This document shows positions 18,941 to 27,727 of a stretch of 64,000 bases of DNA, piece by piece. Positions within the stretch are counted from its first letter, which is position 1, and the number at the start of each line of letters is the position of its first letter. The stretch comes from Pseudomonas oryzihabitans (lineage in GTDB: Bacteria; Pseudomonadota; Gammaproteobacteria; Pseudomonadales; Pseudomonadaceae). The translations under genes were made by a program, and so were the position numbers. The notes under the pieces were generated by a model that did no database searches, was not told the DNA's origin, and saw only the letters and a list, made by a program, of their open reading frames with translations. The DNA lies in the NCBI RefSeq assembly GCF_024652905.1, contig NZ_CP102428.1, positions 1,810,501 through 1,874,500 of the forward strand. Reading direction: 5' to 3'.

Positions 18941-19252
18941 ATGAATGTCAAAGAGCTGAATCAGCAGATCAAGGCCGGCGCGGTCAAGGAAGTCAATCTG
19001 GTGTCCATGGAAGGTGGCTCCTATGTCATCCATGCGCTGGTGGACGGCACCTCGGTACCGGTCGCCGACGACAAGGGCGCGACCCTGCACGTGGCCTCGG
19101 TGGAAGAAGCCCGGCGTATCCTCGACGACGTCAAGGATGTTCGCCTGTTCATCGCCCAGCCGGCGGTCTATGAAGAGATGGTGGGCCAACCGGTGAGCGA
19201 CACGGATTCGCGCGAAGAGATCCCGCTGCGCTCGAAGATCGAAAATCGCTGA
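18941..19252 (+). CDS. DUF6482 family protein
   Basis: A 103-residue cytosolic protein beginning MNVKELNQQIKAG, a start shared by this pseudomonad family from memory. No catalytic motif is visible. It has an alpha/beta pattern with VNLVSMEGGSYVIHAL in the first half, and an acidic, polar C-terminus. It is preceded by a 124-bp gap holding a small CCCTGC..GCAGGG inverted repeat. It is probably monocistronic. The function is unknown. Confidence 0.8.
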   Translation: MNVKELNQQIKAGAVKEVNLVSMEGGSYVIHALVDGTSVPVADDKGATLHVASVEEARRILDDVKDVRLFIAQPAVYEEMVGQPVSDTDSREEIPLRSKIENR

Positions 19253-19372
19253 TTCGCCGTCCCCTTCCGTCGCCGGCAGCCGACGGCGACCTTGCCTTGC
19301 CCTGACCTAGACGCCACGAACTGGCGTCATCCCCCAACGATGTGTCCGTACAGCTCACCTGCTCCAGGCAAG

Positions 19373-19389
19373 TTGTTATATTATAACAA
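19373..19389. promoter_or_regulatory. Zur-type operator palindrome
   Basis: TTGTTATATTATAACAA is a perfect 17-bp palindrome around one base. Its GTTATA-T-TATAAC core matches the Zur box consensus of gammaproteobacteria, as I know it. It sits in an unusually AT-rich patch 27 bases before the start codon of the SnoaL-like gene and would cover a -10 region. This suggests repression in zinc-replete cells. Confidence 0.7.
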
Positions 19390-19415
19390 TTGCACTTTCG
19401 CCTGAGGATAACGCC

Positions 19416-19847
19416 ATGTCCGTCGCGACGCCTGGCTACGCGCCTGTTCGCTCCAATGAAGAAATCGCCTGCCTTGCCGGGGCCAAGGCCGCCCTGCATA
19501 CCTGGGCCGCGACCGTGGCCACCCGCGAGGTGGAAGCCATTCTCGCCCTCTATGCACCCGACGCCATCCTGGTGCCTACCCTCTCCAACGAAGTCCGGGA
19601 CTGCGAGGACAGCCGACGCCAATACTTTCGCAACTTCCTCGCCAACGAAGGGCTGGTGTGCGATGTGCAGATCTTCAAGAAAAGGGTCAGCAGCACGCTC
19701 GGCACCGTGGTCGTCGGCGGGCTCTATGTCTTTCACTATCGGGAAGGTGAGCAGGTCATCAGTGTCCCCGCGCGCTTCCTCTTCACCTTCGAGCAGATCG
19801 AGGGTCGCTGGCTGATCACCGGCCACCATTCCTCCCGAGAGGCCTGA
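19416..19847 (+). CDS. SgcJ/EcaC-like (SnoaL/DUF4440, NTF2-fold) protein, putatively Zur-regulated
   Basis: A 143-residue protein of the NTF2-like fold, with the family pattern of an N-terminal helix pair (WAATVATREVEAILALYAPDA) followed by strands ending in RWLITGHHSS. Relatives are annotated SgcJ/EcaC or CaMKII-association-domain proteins, with no assigned reaction. There is no signal peptide. The ATG follows GAGGATA. The distinctive point is the perfect Zur-type palindrome directly upstream. It may belong to the zinc-starvation response, but this is inference from the operator alone. Confidence 0.8.
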   Translation: MSVATPGYAPVRSNEEIACLAGAKAALHTWAATVATREVEAILALYAPDAILVPTLSNEVRDCEDSRRQYFRNFLANEGLVCDVQIFKKRVSSTLGTVVVGGLYVFHYREGEQVISVPARFLFTFEQIEGRWLITGHHSSREA

Positions 19848-19855
19848 CCTAAAGC

Positions 19856-19880
19856 GGTTGCATTTTGTAAAACTGCAACC
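19856..19880. repeat. Imperfect hairpin after the SnoaL-like gene
   Basis: GGTTGCA and TGCAACC flank a TTTTGTAAAAC centre, giving a nearly perfect inverted repeat nine bases past the stop. There is no T-run after it, so it is a weak terminator candidate. An operator for terC is an alternative. Confidence 0.45.
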
Positions 19881-19990
19881 CTTGCTGAATGTGCGCGAGT
19901 TCGAAATCCTGTATGGGTGACCCGGGCCCCTCTGACGGCGTGTGCCGCCATGTCGAGTCATAGTCTTGCAACTTGACTAAGGAGGGGCTC

Positions 19991-21016
19991 ATGAACGCCC
20001 TGCATGCATTCTTCTTCGCCGACTTCCTCGGCACCGCCACCTGGATGTGGCTTACCTTCTTCACCGTCGTCATCGCCCTGCTGGCCTTCGACCTGGGTGT
20101 CCTCCACAAGGAGAACAAGCCCATCGAGGTCAAGGAGAGCCTGCTGCTGTCCGCCGGCTACATCACCGCGGGTCTGCTGTTCGCCCTCTTCGTCTGGCAG
20201 CTCAAGGGCGCCGATGCCAGCCTCGACTACGTCACCGGTTTCCTGATCGAGAAGTCGCTGTCCATGGACAACGTCTTCCTCATGGCGGTGATTTTCGGCT
20301 TCTTCGCCATTCCGCGTGAGTATCAGCACCGGGTGCTGTTCTGGGGCATTCTCGGGGTGATCGTGCTGCGGGCCATCATGATCGGCCTGGGCGCCGCCCT
20401 GATCCACAGGTTCGACTGGATCCTCTATGTCTTCGGCGCCTTCCTGGTGATCACCGGGGTCAAGATGCTGTTCGCCAAGGTGGACGAAGAGCCCAAGCTC
20501 GACGACAACGCCTTCATCAAGTTCCTGCGCAAGAAACTACGGGTGACCGATGAGCTGCATGGCCAGCACTTCTTCGTGCGCCAGCCCGATGCCAGCGGCA
20601 AGACGGTGCTCTGGGTGACGCCGATGTTCCTGGCGCTGATCGTGATCGAGTGCGCCGACCTGGTGTTCGCGGTGGACAGCGTGCCGGCGATCTTCGCCAT
20701 CACCCAGGATCCCTTCATCGTCTACACCTCCAACGTCTTCGCCATCCTGGGCCTGCGCGCCCTGTACTTCGCCCTGGCGGCGATGATCCACCGCTTCGCC
20801 TATCTCAAGTACGCCCTGGCGCTGGTACTGGTGTTCATCGGCTGCAAGATCTTCCTGGTGGGCATCATCGGCAAGATCCCGCCGGTGATCTCCCTGAGCG
20901 TGACCCTGGGCCTGCTGGCCGGCGGCGTACTGGTCTCGCTGTATAAGACCCGCGGCGAAGCCAAGCACACCGCCGCCGGTCAGGAATCACGCGATTCGCT
21001 GAATCGGCCTTCGTGA
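19991..21016 (+). CDS. TerC/Alx family integral membrane protein
   Basis: A 341-residue protein with about eight to nine membrane helices. Signature residues include the acidic SLSMDNVFLMAV and the ECADLVFAVDSVPAIF segment, conserved among TerC/Alx proteins. Family members are linked to manganese efflux or metalation of exported proteins and, historically, tellurite resistance. The start at 19991 follows AAGGAGGGG closely and is preferred over an ATG six codons upstream. I looked for a yybP-ykoY manganese riboswitch in the 143-bp leader region and could not recognise one. The small lipoprotein gene begins 16 bases after its stop and may be cotranscribed. Confidence 0.9.
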   Translation: MNALHAFFFADFLGTATWMWLTFFTVVIALLAFDLGVLHKENKPIEVKESLLLSAGYITAGLLFALFVWQLKGADASLDYVTGFLIEKSLSMDNVFLMAVIFGFFAIPREYQHRVLFWGILGVIVLRAIMIGLGAALIHRFDWILYVFGAFLVITGVKMLFAKVDEEPKLDDNAFIKFLRKKLRVTDELHGQHFFVRQPDASGKTVLWVTPMFLALIVIECADLVFAVDSVPAIFAITQDPFIVYTSNVFAILGLRALYFALAAMIHRFAYLKYALALVLVFIGCKIFLVGIIGKIPPVISLSVTLGLLAGGVLVSLYKTRGEAKHTAAGQESRDSLNRPS

Positions 21017-21032
21017 ACAGGAGCAGTCGACC

Positions 21033-21320
21033 ATGAACACCAGAGTCATCCTCAGTCTTGCAGGCATCCTCCTGCTGCTCGGCCTCGGCGGTTGCGACAG
21101 CGCGGAGAAGGCGGCGGACAGCTTCGCCACCAAGGTGGAAGAAGCCGCCCGCGAACAGGCCCGGGAAACCCTGGGCGGGACCTTCGACGAGCTGAACAAG
21201 AAGGTCGACGAGGCCCAGAACCAAGGCCGCGCCTGGCTGGATCAGCACCGGCCAAAGCAGGAAAAGGAAGAGGCAACCCCACCCCGAGCTACCAAGTCAG
21301 TGGAGGGCGTCGAAGCCTAA
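21033..21320 (+). CDS. Small predicted lipoprotein with coiled-coil helix
   Basis: A 95-residue protein. The N-terminus is a lipoprotein signal ending LGLGGC (lipidated Cys at about 22). The mature part is an amphipathic, highly charged helix (residues about 28-75) rich in Glu, Lys and Ala, suggesting a coiled coil, with a disordered Pro/Thr tail. It lies just downstream of terC. No family is recognised and the role is unknown. The hairpin-repeat array begins 20 bases after its stop. Confidence 0.72.
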   Translation: MNTRVILSLAGILLLLGLGGCDSAEKAADSFATKVEEAAREQARETLGGTFDELNKKVDEAQNQGRAWLDQHRPKQEKEEATPPRATKSVEGVEA

Positions 21321-21340
21321 GGCTTTGGTCGCAAGAGCGT

Positions 21341-21675
21341 GTAGGTCGGGCTGAGACAGCTTCATCGTCGAAGCCCAACAGGGCATACATTGAGCCTGGG
21401 CGCTGTTGGGCTTCGCTGCGCTCAACCCAACCTACGGTGTTCCTTTGGGAGCACGGATCGTAGGTTGGGCTGAGACGGTTCCATCGTCGAAGCCCAACAG
21501 AGCTTGTATCAAGCCTGGGCTCTGTTGGGCTTCGCTAACGCTCAACCCAACCTACGGTGTTCCTTTGGCAGCGCGGATCGTAGGTTGGGCTGAGACGGCT
21601 TCATCGTCGAAGCCCAACAGGGCATGCACCGAGGCTGGACTCTGTTGGGCTTCGCTGCGCTCAACCCAACCTACG
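21341..21675. repeat. Array 2 of REP-like hairpin repeats, three units
   Basis: Units lie at 21341-21436, 21459-21556 and 21579-21675, with a period of 118-120 bp. They have the same end sequences and orientation as array 1. The first unit's left end is diverged (GTAGGTCGGGCTGAG). Spacers between units share GGTGTTCCTTTGG(G/C)AGC. The gap from 21321 to 21700 between the small lipoprotein and the Gre-like gene holds nothing else visible. Confidence 0.9.
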
Positions 21676-21700
21676 GTGATCCCTGAGGGCAGCCTGAGGC

Positions 21701-22174
21701 TCAGTGCACCGCCACGATCTCCTGGCGGTGCACCTTGCCCTCCACCGTCACCGCCACCTCATCACCCTCCTCCCGACCGAGCAGAACCTGCCCCAAGGGG
21801 GCGCGGGGCGAGATCACCAGCACCTCCTGGCCGTCCAGCCTGACCTTGAGCCCCGCCGCATCCGGGCCAAGGAACAGCCAGCGGCTGGCCGTCGGGGTGG
21901 TCAGCTCGATCAGGGCACCGACGCGGATACCATCGGTCATGGCCACGGGCGTCAACGCCCGGTAGGCGGCCAGCGCCAGCTCGATCTCGTGCAGGCGGCG
22001 GCGTTGGCCGTCGGCCAGATAGGCCGCCTCCAGACCACGAGTGTCGTACTTGTTCTCGGCCTTGCTTTCGCTGTGGGTAGCCGCTTCGTGACTGGCCGTC
22101 AGCTGTTGGCTGATGACGTCGCGGTCGGCTTCCAGTGCCTGAAGAATGAGGGTGAGCAGTCGTGCCTTGTCCAT
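21701..22174 (-). CDS. GreA/GreB family transcription elongation factor-like protein
   Basis: A 157-residue protein. The N-terminal half is a charged helical hairpin (DKARLLTLILQALEADRD, then ESKAENKYDTRGLEAAYLADGQ), and the C-terminal half has the GreA/GreB/Rnk beta fold with ISPRAPLGQVLLGREEGDEV. Gre factors act in the RNA polymerase secondary channel. The acidic tip DTRGLEA-type loop is present but shorter than in GreA/B. I start at the ATG at 22174; a TTG six codons upstream is possible. It is monocistronic. Assignment to GreA or GreB proper is not justified. Confidence 0.82.
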   Translation of the reverse strand: MDKARLLTLILQALEADRDVISQQLTASHEAATHSESKAENKYDTRGLEAAYLADGQRRRLHEIELALAAYRALTPVAMTDGIRVGALIELTTPTASRWLFLGPDAAGLKVRLDGQEVLVISPRAPLGQVLLGREEGDEVAVTVEGKVHRQEIVAVH

Positions 22175-22313
22175 GAACCGATCGCCGGGCAAAGGGTGCG
22201 AGCCTAAGGCCTAACGCCGCATCCTGCCAGCACCCTGATGCGCCTGTCCGCCCGCCAGAACCCGCGCGCGGCCCATTGGTCAGTACAAGGCAGAATGTAA
22301 CAGGACATAACAG

Positions 22314-23147
22314 ATGCGCACCCGTACCGGACTCACTCTTCTGGCCCGCGGCGGCTATGCCGCCCGTGGCCTCGTCTACCTCATCATCGGCGTGCTGGCG
22401 CTGCTGGCCGCACGGGGCTCTGGCCAGCCGGCGGACAGCCATGACAGCCTGGAAGCCCTGCTCGCCCAACCCTTCGGCCACTTCCTGGTCGGCCTGGTGG
22501 TGGTCGGCCTGGTGGCCTTCGCGGCCTGGCGCATCCTCCAGGCCATCCGCGATGTCGATGACCATGGCAGCAAGCCCAAGGGCCTGGTGATCCGCGCCGG
22601 CCTACTGGTAGGCGGCATCACCTACGGCGCCCTGGCCTTCTTCGCCCTGGGCCTGCTGGTCAGCGGCCTGCGCCAGGGCGGTGGCTCGGGTGGCGACACC
22701 AATGACTTTCTGCAGATGCTGCTCAGCTGGCGCTATTCCAACCTGCTGGTGTACATCGCCGCACTGATCCCCCTGGGAGTGGGCCTCGCGCATTTCGTGA
22801 AGGGCTGGAAGGCCAGCTTCGAGCGCTATCTCGAAGCCAGTCCGGAACAGCTGCGGCTGATCCGCCCCATCGGTCGCTTCGGCCTCATCGCCCGTGGGAT
22901 AGCCTTCGTCGAGATCGCGGTGCTGCTGGTGGTCAGTGGCTCGCGCTATCAGGCGCTGCATCCGCCGGGCATGAAGGACGCCCTGAACGGCCTGCAGAAT
23001 CTGCCCTTCGGCGGACTGATCCTGTCCGTGGTCGGCCTCGGCCTGATCGCCTTCGCCTGCTACAGCTTTGCGGAAGCCTGGTGGCGGCGCATCGAGATGG
23101 ACCTGCCGGATGTGGGCGGGTCATTGCGCCAGGTATTGCCACGCTAG
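22314..23147 (+). CDS. DUF1206 membrane protein
   Basis: A 277-residue protein composed of three tandem two-helix DUF1206 units, each beginning with a LAR-G-AARG-like or IARGIAF motif followed by a helix and ending in a second helix. Visible repeats start near residues 10, 95 and 195. Predicted membrane helices total six. The function of the family is unknown. The ATG at 22314 is 139 bases from the divergent Gre-like gene. The 268-bp region after its stop, up to hrpA, holds no gene or clear hairpin that I can support. Confidence 0.86.
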   Translation: MRTRTGLTLLARGGYAARGLVYLIIGVLALLAARGSGQPADSHDSLEALLAQPFGHFLVGLVVVGLVAFAAWRILQAIRDVDDHGSKPKGLVIRAGLLVGGITYGALAFFALGLLVSGLRQGGGSGGDTNDFLQMLLSWRYSNLLVYIAALIPLGVGLAHFVKGWKASFERYLEASPEQLRLIRPIGRFGLIARGIAFVEIAVLLVVSGSRYQALHPPGMKDALNGLQNLPFGGLILSVVGLGLIAFACYSFAEAWWRRIEMDLPDVGGSLRQVLPR

Positions 23148-23415
23148 ACCGGCGCCAGACATCAACGCCTGGCGCGCCAGTCCGAGCGGGATGGACGATA
23201 ACCTGATGGCCGTCAGCGCAACGGCCTAGCCATTAATCGGCAATCGCCCCACCTCGGTATGGCGTACGCCGCGCACTCGAACCGGACACCCAACCGCGAC
23301 GGGCTGGGGTCAGAACGCGATCGCGGGCGCCGTGGACGCGAAAACTGGCCTGGGTCCTGACTTCACTCAGACAACGGCCGACCCGGGCCAGCGGTGGCTC
23401 CGATGAATGACCGCG

Positions 23416-26400
23416 CTAGGCCTCCACCAGGCTCCACTGCTTGTTCAAGCGCTTGTCCGACACCGGCATCCGGGTCCCCAGTTGCTGGGCCCAGAGCGAC
23501 ACCCGGTACTCTTCCAGCATCCAGCGATAGAGCTCCAGGTTGGCGTCGCGCTTGCCCTCCTGACCATGCTTGGCGGCGCGGGCGCGATACTGCTCCCAGA
23601 GTCCGGCCAGCTCGCCGCTCCAGACGCGATCGCGCTGCACCTGGCCGCCGAGCTTGTCGAAACGCTGCTCGATGGCCTTGAGGTAGCGCGGGTATTCCTT
23701 GAGCCACTCCAGCGGCGTATCCCGGACGAAGCCGGGATAGACCAGGCTGGCCAATTGCGCCTTGATGTCGTTCAGGGCCACCGCCTGGGCCAGGTCGATG
23801 CGGCCCTTGAATTTCTTCTGCAGGCCATGCCAGAGCTTGAGGATCTCCAGGGTCAGGCGTGCGATCCGTTCGGCCTGTTCGGTCAAGCCCGCCTTGCGTC
23901 GCTCGGCCAATGAAGCCAGGCCGGCGCCATCGCGGGGCAGCTCGGCTTCGTCGGCGAGGATGGCGGCGTCCAGGCTGGCCAACAGGATATCTTCCACCAG
24001 GGCTTCCGGCCGACCCAATTCGCGGTGCAGCAGACTCAGCTCGGTGAGGCCGGGCAACTTGCCGCGCAGGAACTTGGCCTGCTCCGTCAGTTGCTGCAGC
24101 AGCAGTCGCTGCAACGCGCGACGGTGCTGGTAGCGGGCCTCGGCCTGGGTGGCGAAGCGGCCTTCGCGTACGGTGCCCTGCTCGTCCACCAGTGCCGGAT
24201 AGACCGTCATCGACAGTCCTGCCACCTGCTGCTGGGTCTTGGCCGCCACCTCGGCGAAGGCCTTGGCCTCCACCGGGCGCTGCTCCTGACGCTTCTGTGT
24301 CGGTAGCGCCAGTGCCGCCTGGCTTTCCTGGGCGAAGCGCGCCGTCACCTCGGCCAGATCGCGACCTTCGCCCAGGGGCTTGCCCTGGGCATCGACGACT
24401 TCGAGATTCATGCGCAGATGAGGGTCCAGGCCGGCTTCGGCTTCCGGCCAGGCTTCGTCGGGAATGCGCGCGCCGGTCATGCGCTGCAGTTCGCGCCCAA
24501 GGGCTTCGTGGAGCGAGCCCTCGCCGAAGGGAATCTTGTCCAGGGCGGCGCGAACGAAATCCGGAACCGGGACGAAGTTCTTGCGCAAGGCCTTGGGCAG
24601 GTTGCGCACCAGGGCCACGCAGCGATCATAGAGCAACCCCGGCACCAGCCAGTCGAGGCGCTGGGGTGGCAACTGTGGCAACAGCGGCGCGGGCACCCGC
24701 AGGGTGACGCCATCGCGGGGATGGGTCGGGTCGAATTCGTAGGACAGCGGCAAGATCAGTTCGCCCAGGCGCAGGGTGTCCGGGTACTGGGTGGCGGTCA
24801 CCTCGCTGGCTTCGCGGGCGAGGACGTCCTCTTCACGCATCAGCAAGAGGTCAGGCTGCTTGGCGCTCTCGCGGCGATACCAGCTGTCGAAGGTGGCGGT
24901 CTGGTAGACGTCCGCCGGCAGGCGCGCGGCATAGTAGTCGAACAGCGTCTCTTCGTCGGCGAGGATGTCACGGCGCCGCGCCTTGGCCTCCAGCTCGTCC
25001 AGGCGTTCCAGCAGGGCGCGGTTGGCCGCCAGGCACTTGGCGCGGCTGTTGATCTCGCCACGCACCAGGCCTTCGCGGATGAACAGCTCGCGGGCAGCAG
25101 GCGGATCGATGGGGCCGAAGTGCACCGGGCGGCGGCCGACCACGATCAGGCCATAGAGGGTGACCTGTTCATAGGCCACCACCTGGCCGCGCTTCTTCTC
25201 CCAGTGCGGTTCCAGATGGGTCTTCTTGACCAGGTGGCCCGCCACCGGCTCGATCCAGTCCGGTTCGATCTTGGCCACCATGCGGGCGAACAGCTTGGTG
25301 GTCTCCACCAGTTCCGCGGCCATGATCCAGGTGGGTTTCTTGCGGCCGATGACGCTGCTGGGATGGATCCAGAAGCGTCGCTGACGCGCGCCCAGGTAGT
25401 CGCCGTCCTCGCTCTTCTGGCCGATCTGGCTGAGCAGACCGGCGAGAATGGCCTTGTGCAGCGCCGCATAGCCGCGGGCACGCACCGCCGCCTCGCTGGC
25501 CTCGGCCTGTTGCTGGGCCTTGGCGTTGACGTGCTTGTCGGTGGTAGGCGCAGGTCTGTTGCCGACCTCCGCGGGTGCCGGCGCCGGACTTTCGGTCTTG
25601 CGCGCCTGGAGCCCCAGCTCCCGGCAGAGCAGGGTCAGCTGGCGATGGGCATCGCGCCATTCGCGCAGCCGCAGGTAGTTGAGGAAGTGCTTGCGGCACC
25701 AGCTGCGCAGGGCATTGGAGCCCAGCGCCTGGCGCTGCTCCTCGAAGCCGTGCCAGAGATTGACCAGGGCGGCGAAGTCCGAATCCGGGTCCTTCCACTG
25801 GGCATGGGCTTGGTCGGCCTGGGTCTGGCGATCGGCCGGGCGCTCGCGCGGGTCCTGCACCGACAGGGCGCTGGTGACGATCAGCACCTCGGCGAGACTG
25901 CCCTGCTCCGTTGCCTCCAGCAGCATGCGGCCCAGGCGCGGATCGACGGGCAGGCGCGCTAGTTGCCTACCCAGGGGCAGCAGGCGGCCTTCGACATCGA
26001 CCGCCGAGAGTTCCTGCAACAGGGTGAAGCCGTCCTTGATGGCCTTGCCATCCGGCGGCTCGATGAAGGGGAAATCTTCGATGCGACCCAGGCGCAGATG
26101 CAGCATCTGCAGGATCACCGCCGCCAGGTTGGTGCGCAGGATCTCCGGATCGGTGAAGGTCGGCCGCCCCAGGAAGTCTTCTTCGCTGTAGAGGCGAATG
26201 CAGATGCCCGGCTCGACCCGCCCGCAGCGGCCTTTGCGCTGGTTGGCGCTGGCCTGGGAGACGGCTTCGATAGGCAACCGCTGGACCTTGGCTCTATAGC
26301 TGTAGCGGCTGATGCGCGCGGTGCCGCTGTCGATCACGTAGCGAATGCCCGGCACGGTCAGCGAGGTCTCGGCGACGTTGGTGGCCAGCACGATCTTGCG

Positions 26401-27441
26401 TCCGGGACGCGGCTGGAAGATCTTCTGCTGCTCGGCCGGGGTCAGCCGCGCATAGAGCGGCAAGACCTCGGTGAATTTTAGCTGGGCCTTGCGCAGCACC
26501 TCGGCGCAATCGCGGATCTCGCGCTCGCCGGGCAGAAACACCAGCACATCGCCCGGGCGCTGGCCAACGCTGCGCTCGTGGGCCTCGATCTCGTCCAGGG
26601 CCTGGAGGATGCCCTGGTCCACGGAGAGGTCGTCCACCAGCCGCTCGCCGTCTTCGTCCACCTCGGCGCTGAGGGGGCGGTACCAGGTATCCACCGGATA
26701 GGTCCGCCCGGACACCTCGACGATGGGCGCGCCGTCGAAATGCTGGGAGAAGCGCTCCAGGTCGATGGTGGCCGAGGTGATGATCAGCTTGAGATCGGGT
26801 CGGCGCGGCAGCAGGGTCTTGAGAAAGCCCAGCAGGAAATCGATGTTGAGACTGCGCTCGTGGGCCTCGTCGACGATAAGGGTGTCATAGCGTTCGAGAA
26901 AGCGGTCGTGCTGGGTCTCGGCCAGCAGGATGCCGTCGGTCATCAGCTTGATCAGGGTGGCGTCGGTGCTCTGGTCTTCGAAGCGCACCTGATAGCCCAC
27001 CAGCTCGCCCAGCGGCGAACCCAGCTCCTCCGCTACCCGCGCACCCACGCTGCGTGCTGCCAGCCGGCGGGGCTGGGTGTGGCCGATCAGCCCTTGTACA
27101 CCCCTGCCCAATTCCAGACAGATCTTGGGCAACTGGGTGGTCTTGCCCGAACCGGTCTCGCCGGCGATCACCACCACCTGATGGCCTTCGATGGCGCGCT
27201 TGATCTCCTCGCGCTTGGCCGCGATCGGCAGGGCATCGTCGTAACGGATGCGCGGCACGCTGGCACGCCGCGCCTCGACCTTGGCGCAGGAGGCCTGAAA
27301 GCGTTCCAGCCACTGGGCCTCGCGGGCTGGATCGGGCTGTTTCTGCAAGGCCTGGAGCTGGCGTCTCAGGCGATGGCGATCGGCGTTGAAGGCCTGATCC
27401 AGGTTGGCGGCAAGACGGGCAACGGCGGGGGTATCGGTCAT
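23416..27441 (-). CDS. hrpA: ATP-dependent DEAH-box RNA helicase HrpA
   Basis: A 1341-residue protein of typical HrpA length. The helicase core begins about residue 70. Walker A is GETGSGKTT (94-102), the DEAH box is at 191-194, and motif III SAT and the arginine-finger region QRKGRCGR follow. HA2 and OB-fold regions lie next, and the long C-terminal extension (DUF3418-like) fills the last 500 residues. HrpA helicases act on mRNA and are implicated in translation and stalled-ribosome handling. It is monocistronic, with no close neighbour on the same strand. The call is secure. Confidence 0.96.
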   Translation of the reverse strand: MTDTPAVARLAANLDQAFNADRHRLRRQLQALQKQPDPAREAQWLERFQASCAKVEARRASVPRIRYDDALPIAAKREEIKRAIEGHQVVVIAGETGSGKTTQLPKICLELGRGVQGLIGHTQPRRLAARSVGARVAEELGSPLGELVGYQVRFEDQSTDATLIKLMTDGILLAETQHDRFLERYDTLIVDEAHERSLNIDFLLGFLKTLLPRRPDLKLIITSATIDLERFSQHFDGAPIVEVSGRTYPVDTWYRPLSAEVDEDGERLVDDLSVDQGILQALDEIEAHERSVGQRPGDVLVFLPGEREIRDCAEVLRKAQLKFTEVLPLYARLTPAEQQKIFQPRPGRKIVLATNVAETSLTVPGIRYVIDSGTARISRYSYRAKVQRLPIEAVSQASANQRKGRCGRVEPGICIRLYSEEDFLGRPTFTDPEILRTNLAAVILQMLHLRLGRIEDFPFIEPPDGKAIKDGFTLLQELSAVDVEGRLLPLGRQLARLPVDPRLGRMLLEATEQGSLAEVLIVTSALSVQDPRERPADRQTQADQAHAQWKDPDSDFAALVNLWHGFEEQRQALGSNALRSWCRKHFLNYLRLREWRDAHRQLTLLCRELGLQARKTESPAPAPAEVGNRPAPTTDKHVNAKAQQQAEASEAAVRARGYAALHKAILAGLLSQIGQKSEDGDYLGARQRRFWIHPSSVIGRKKPTWIMAAELVETTKLFARMVAKIEPDWIEPVAGHLVKKTHLEPHWEKKRGQVVAYEQVTLYGLIVVGRRPVHFGPIDPPAARELFIREGLVRGEINSRAKCLAANRALLERLDELEAKARRRDILADEETLFDYYAARLPADVYQTATFDSWYRRESAKQPDLLLMREEDVLAREASEVTATQYPDTLRLGELILPLSYEFDPTHPRDGVTLRVPAPLLPQLPPQRLDWLVPGLLYDRCVALVRNLPKALRKNFVPVPDFVRAALDKIPFGEGSLHEALGRELQRMTGARIPDEAWPEAEAGLDPHLRMNLEVVDAQGKPLGEGRDLAEVTARFAQESQAALALPTQKRQEQRPVEAKAFAEVAAKTQQQVAGLSMTVYPALVDEQGTVREGRFATQAEARYQHRRALQRLLLQQLTEQAKFLRGKLPGLTELSLLHRELGRPEALVEDILLASLDAAILADEAELPRDGAGLASLAERRKAGLTEQAERIARLTLEILKLWHGLQKKFKGRIDLAQAVALNDIKAQLASLVYPGFVRDTPLEWLKEYPRYLKAIEQRFDKLGGQVQRDRVWSGELAGLWEQYRARAAKHGQEGKRDANLELYRWMLEEYRVSLWAQQLGTRMPVSDKRLNKQWSLVEA

Positions 27442-27591
27442 GAAACTCTTTCGACGGCGGTCGTTTGGACCGGTAAGTGTAAAAGAGTTGGGGGGTCTGG
27501 CGGGGCTTTACAAGAACGGCGGGCGGAAAACCGCCGGGTTGCCTGCCTTTGCGCGACGCCTGGTCGCGCAAAGGCAACACGAGGTCAGAGG

Positions 27592-27723
27592 CTGTTCAAA
27601 GGCTAGCGAGCTAGAGACAAACAAGGCGAAAGTGGCTGAGGAAGCGGAGTCTACAATTAGTAGATGAGCATTCCGAAGCCACTTTCAACGCCGTTTGGCC
27701 GACGCGCAGCAGTCTTTGAACAG
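27592..27723 (-). repeat. Three-helix hairpin element, copy 1 (132 bp)
   Basis: Terminal inverted repeats CTGTTCAAAG/CTTTGAACAG enclose a second 10-bp helix (GAAAGTGGCT with AGCCACTTTC) and an inner helix (TCTAC with GTAGA). Conserved unpaired blocks CTAGCGAGCTAGAG, GAGGAAGCGGAG and TGAGCATTCCGA lie between them, and GGCCGACGCGCAGCAG sits on the far side. It ends four bases before the stop codon of the SGNH hydrolase gene, so it lies in that gene's 3' region. Copy 2 at 31079-31198 is inverted. The strand given is arbitrary: the element is a long inverted repeat. Confidence 0.85.
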
Positions 27724-27727
27724 TCTC

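Noticed and set aside
19848-19990. Manganese (yybP-ykoY) riboswitch before the TerC gene
   Set aside because: TerC/Alx genes often have one, but I could not find the conserved core in this short leader.
21092-21843. Frames crossing the small lipoprotein gene and array 2
   Set aside because: They shadow the lipoprotein gene and the hairpin repeats. The peptides are Pro- and Ser-rich without family character.
23148-23415. Small gene between the DUF1206 gene and hrpA
   Set aside because: No frame with a start, ribosome-binding site and plausible composition was seen.
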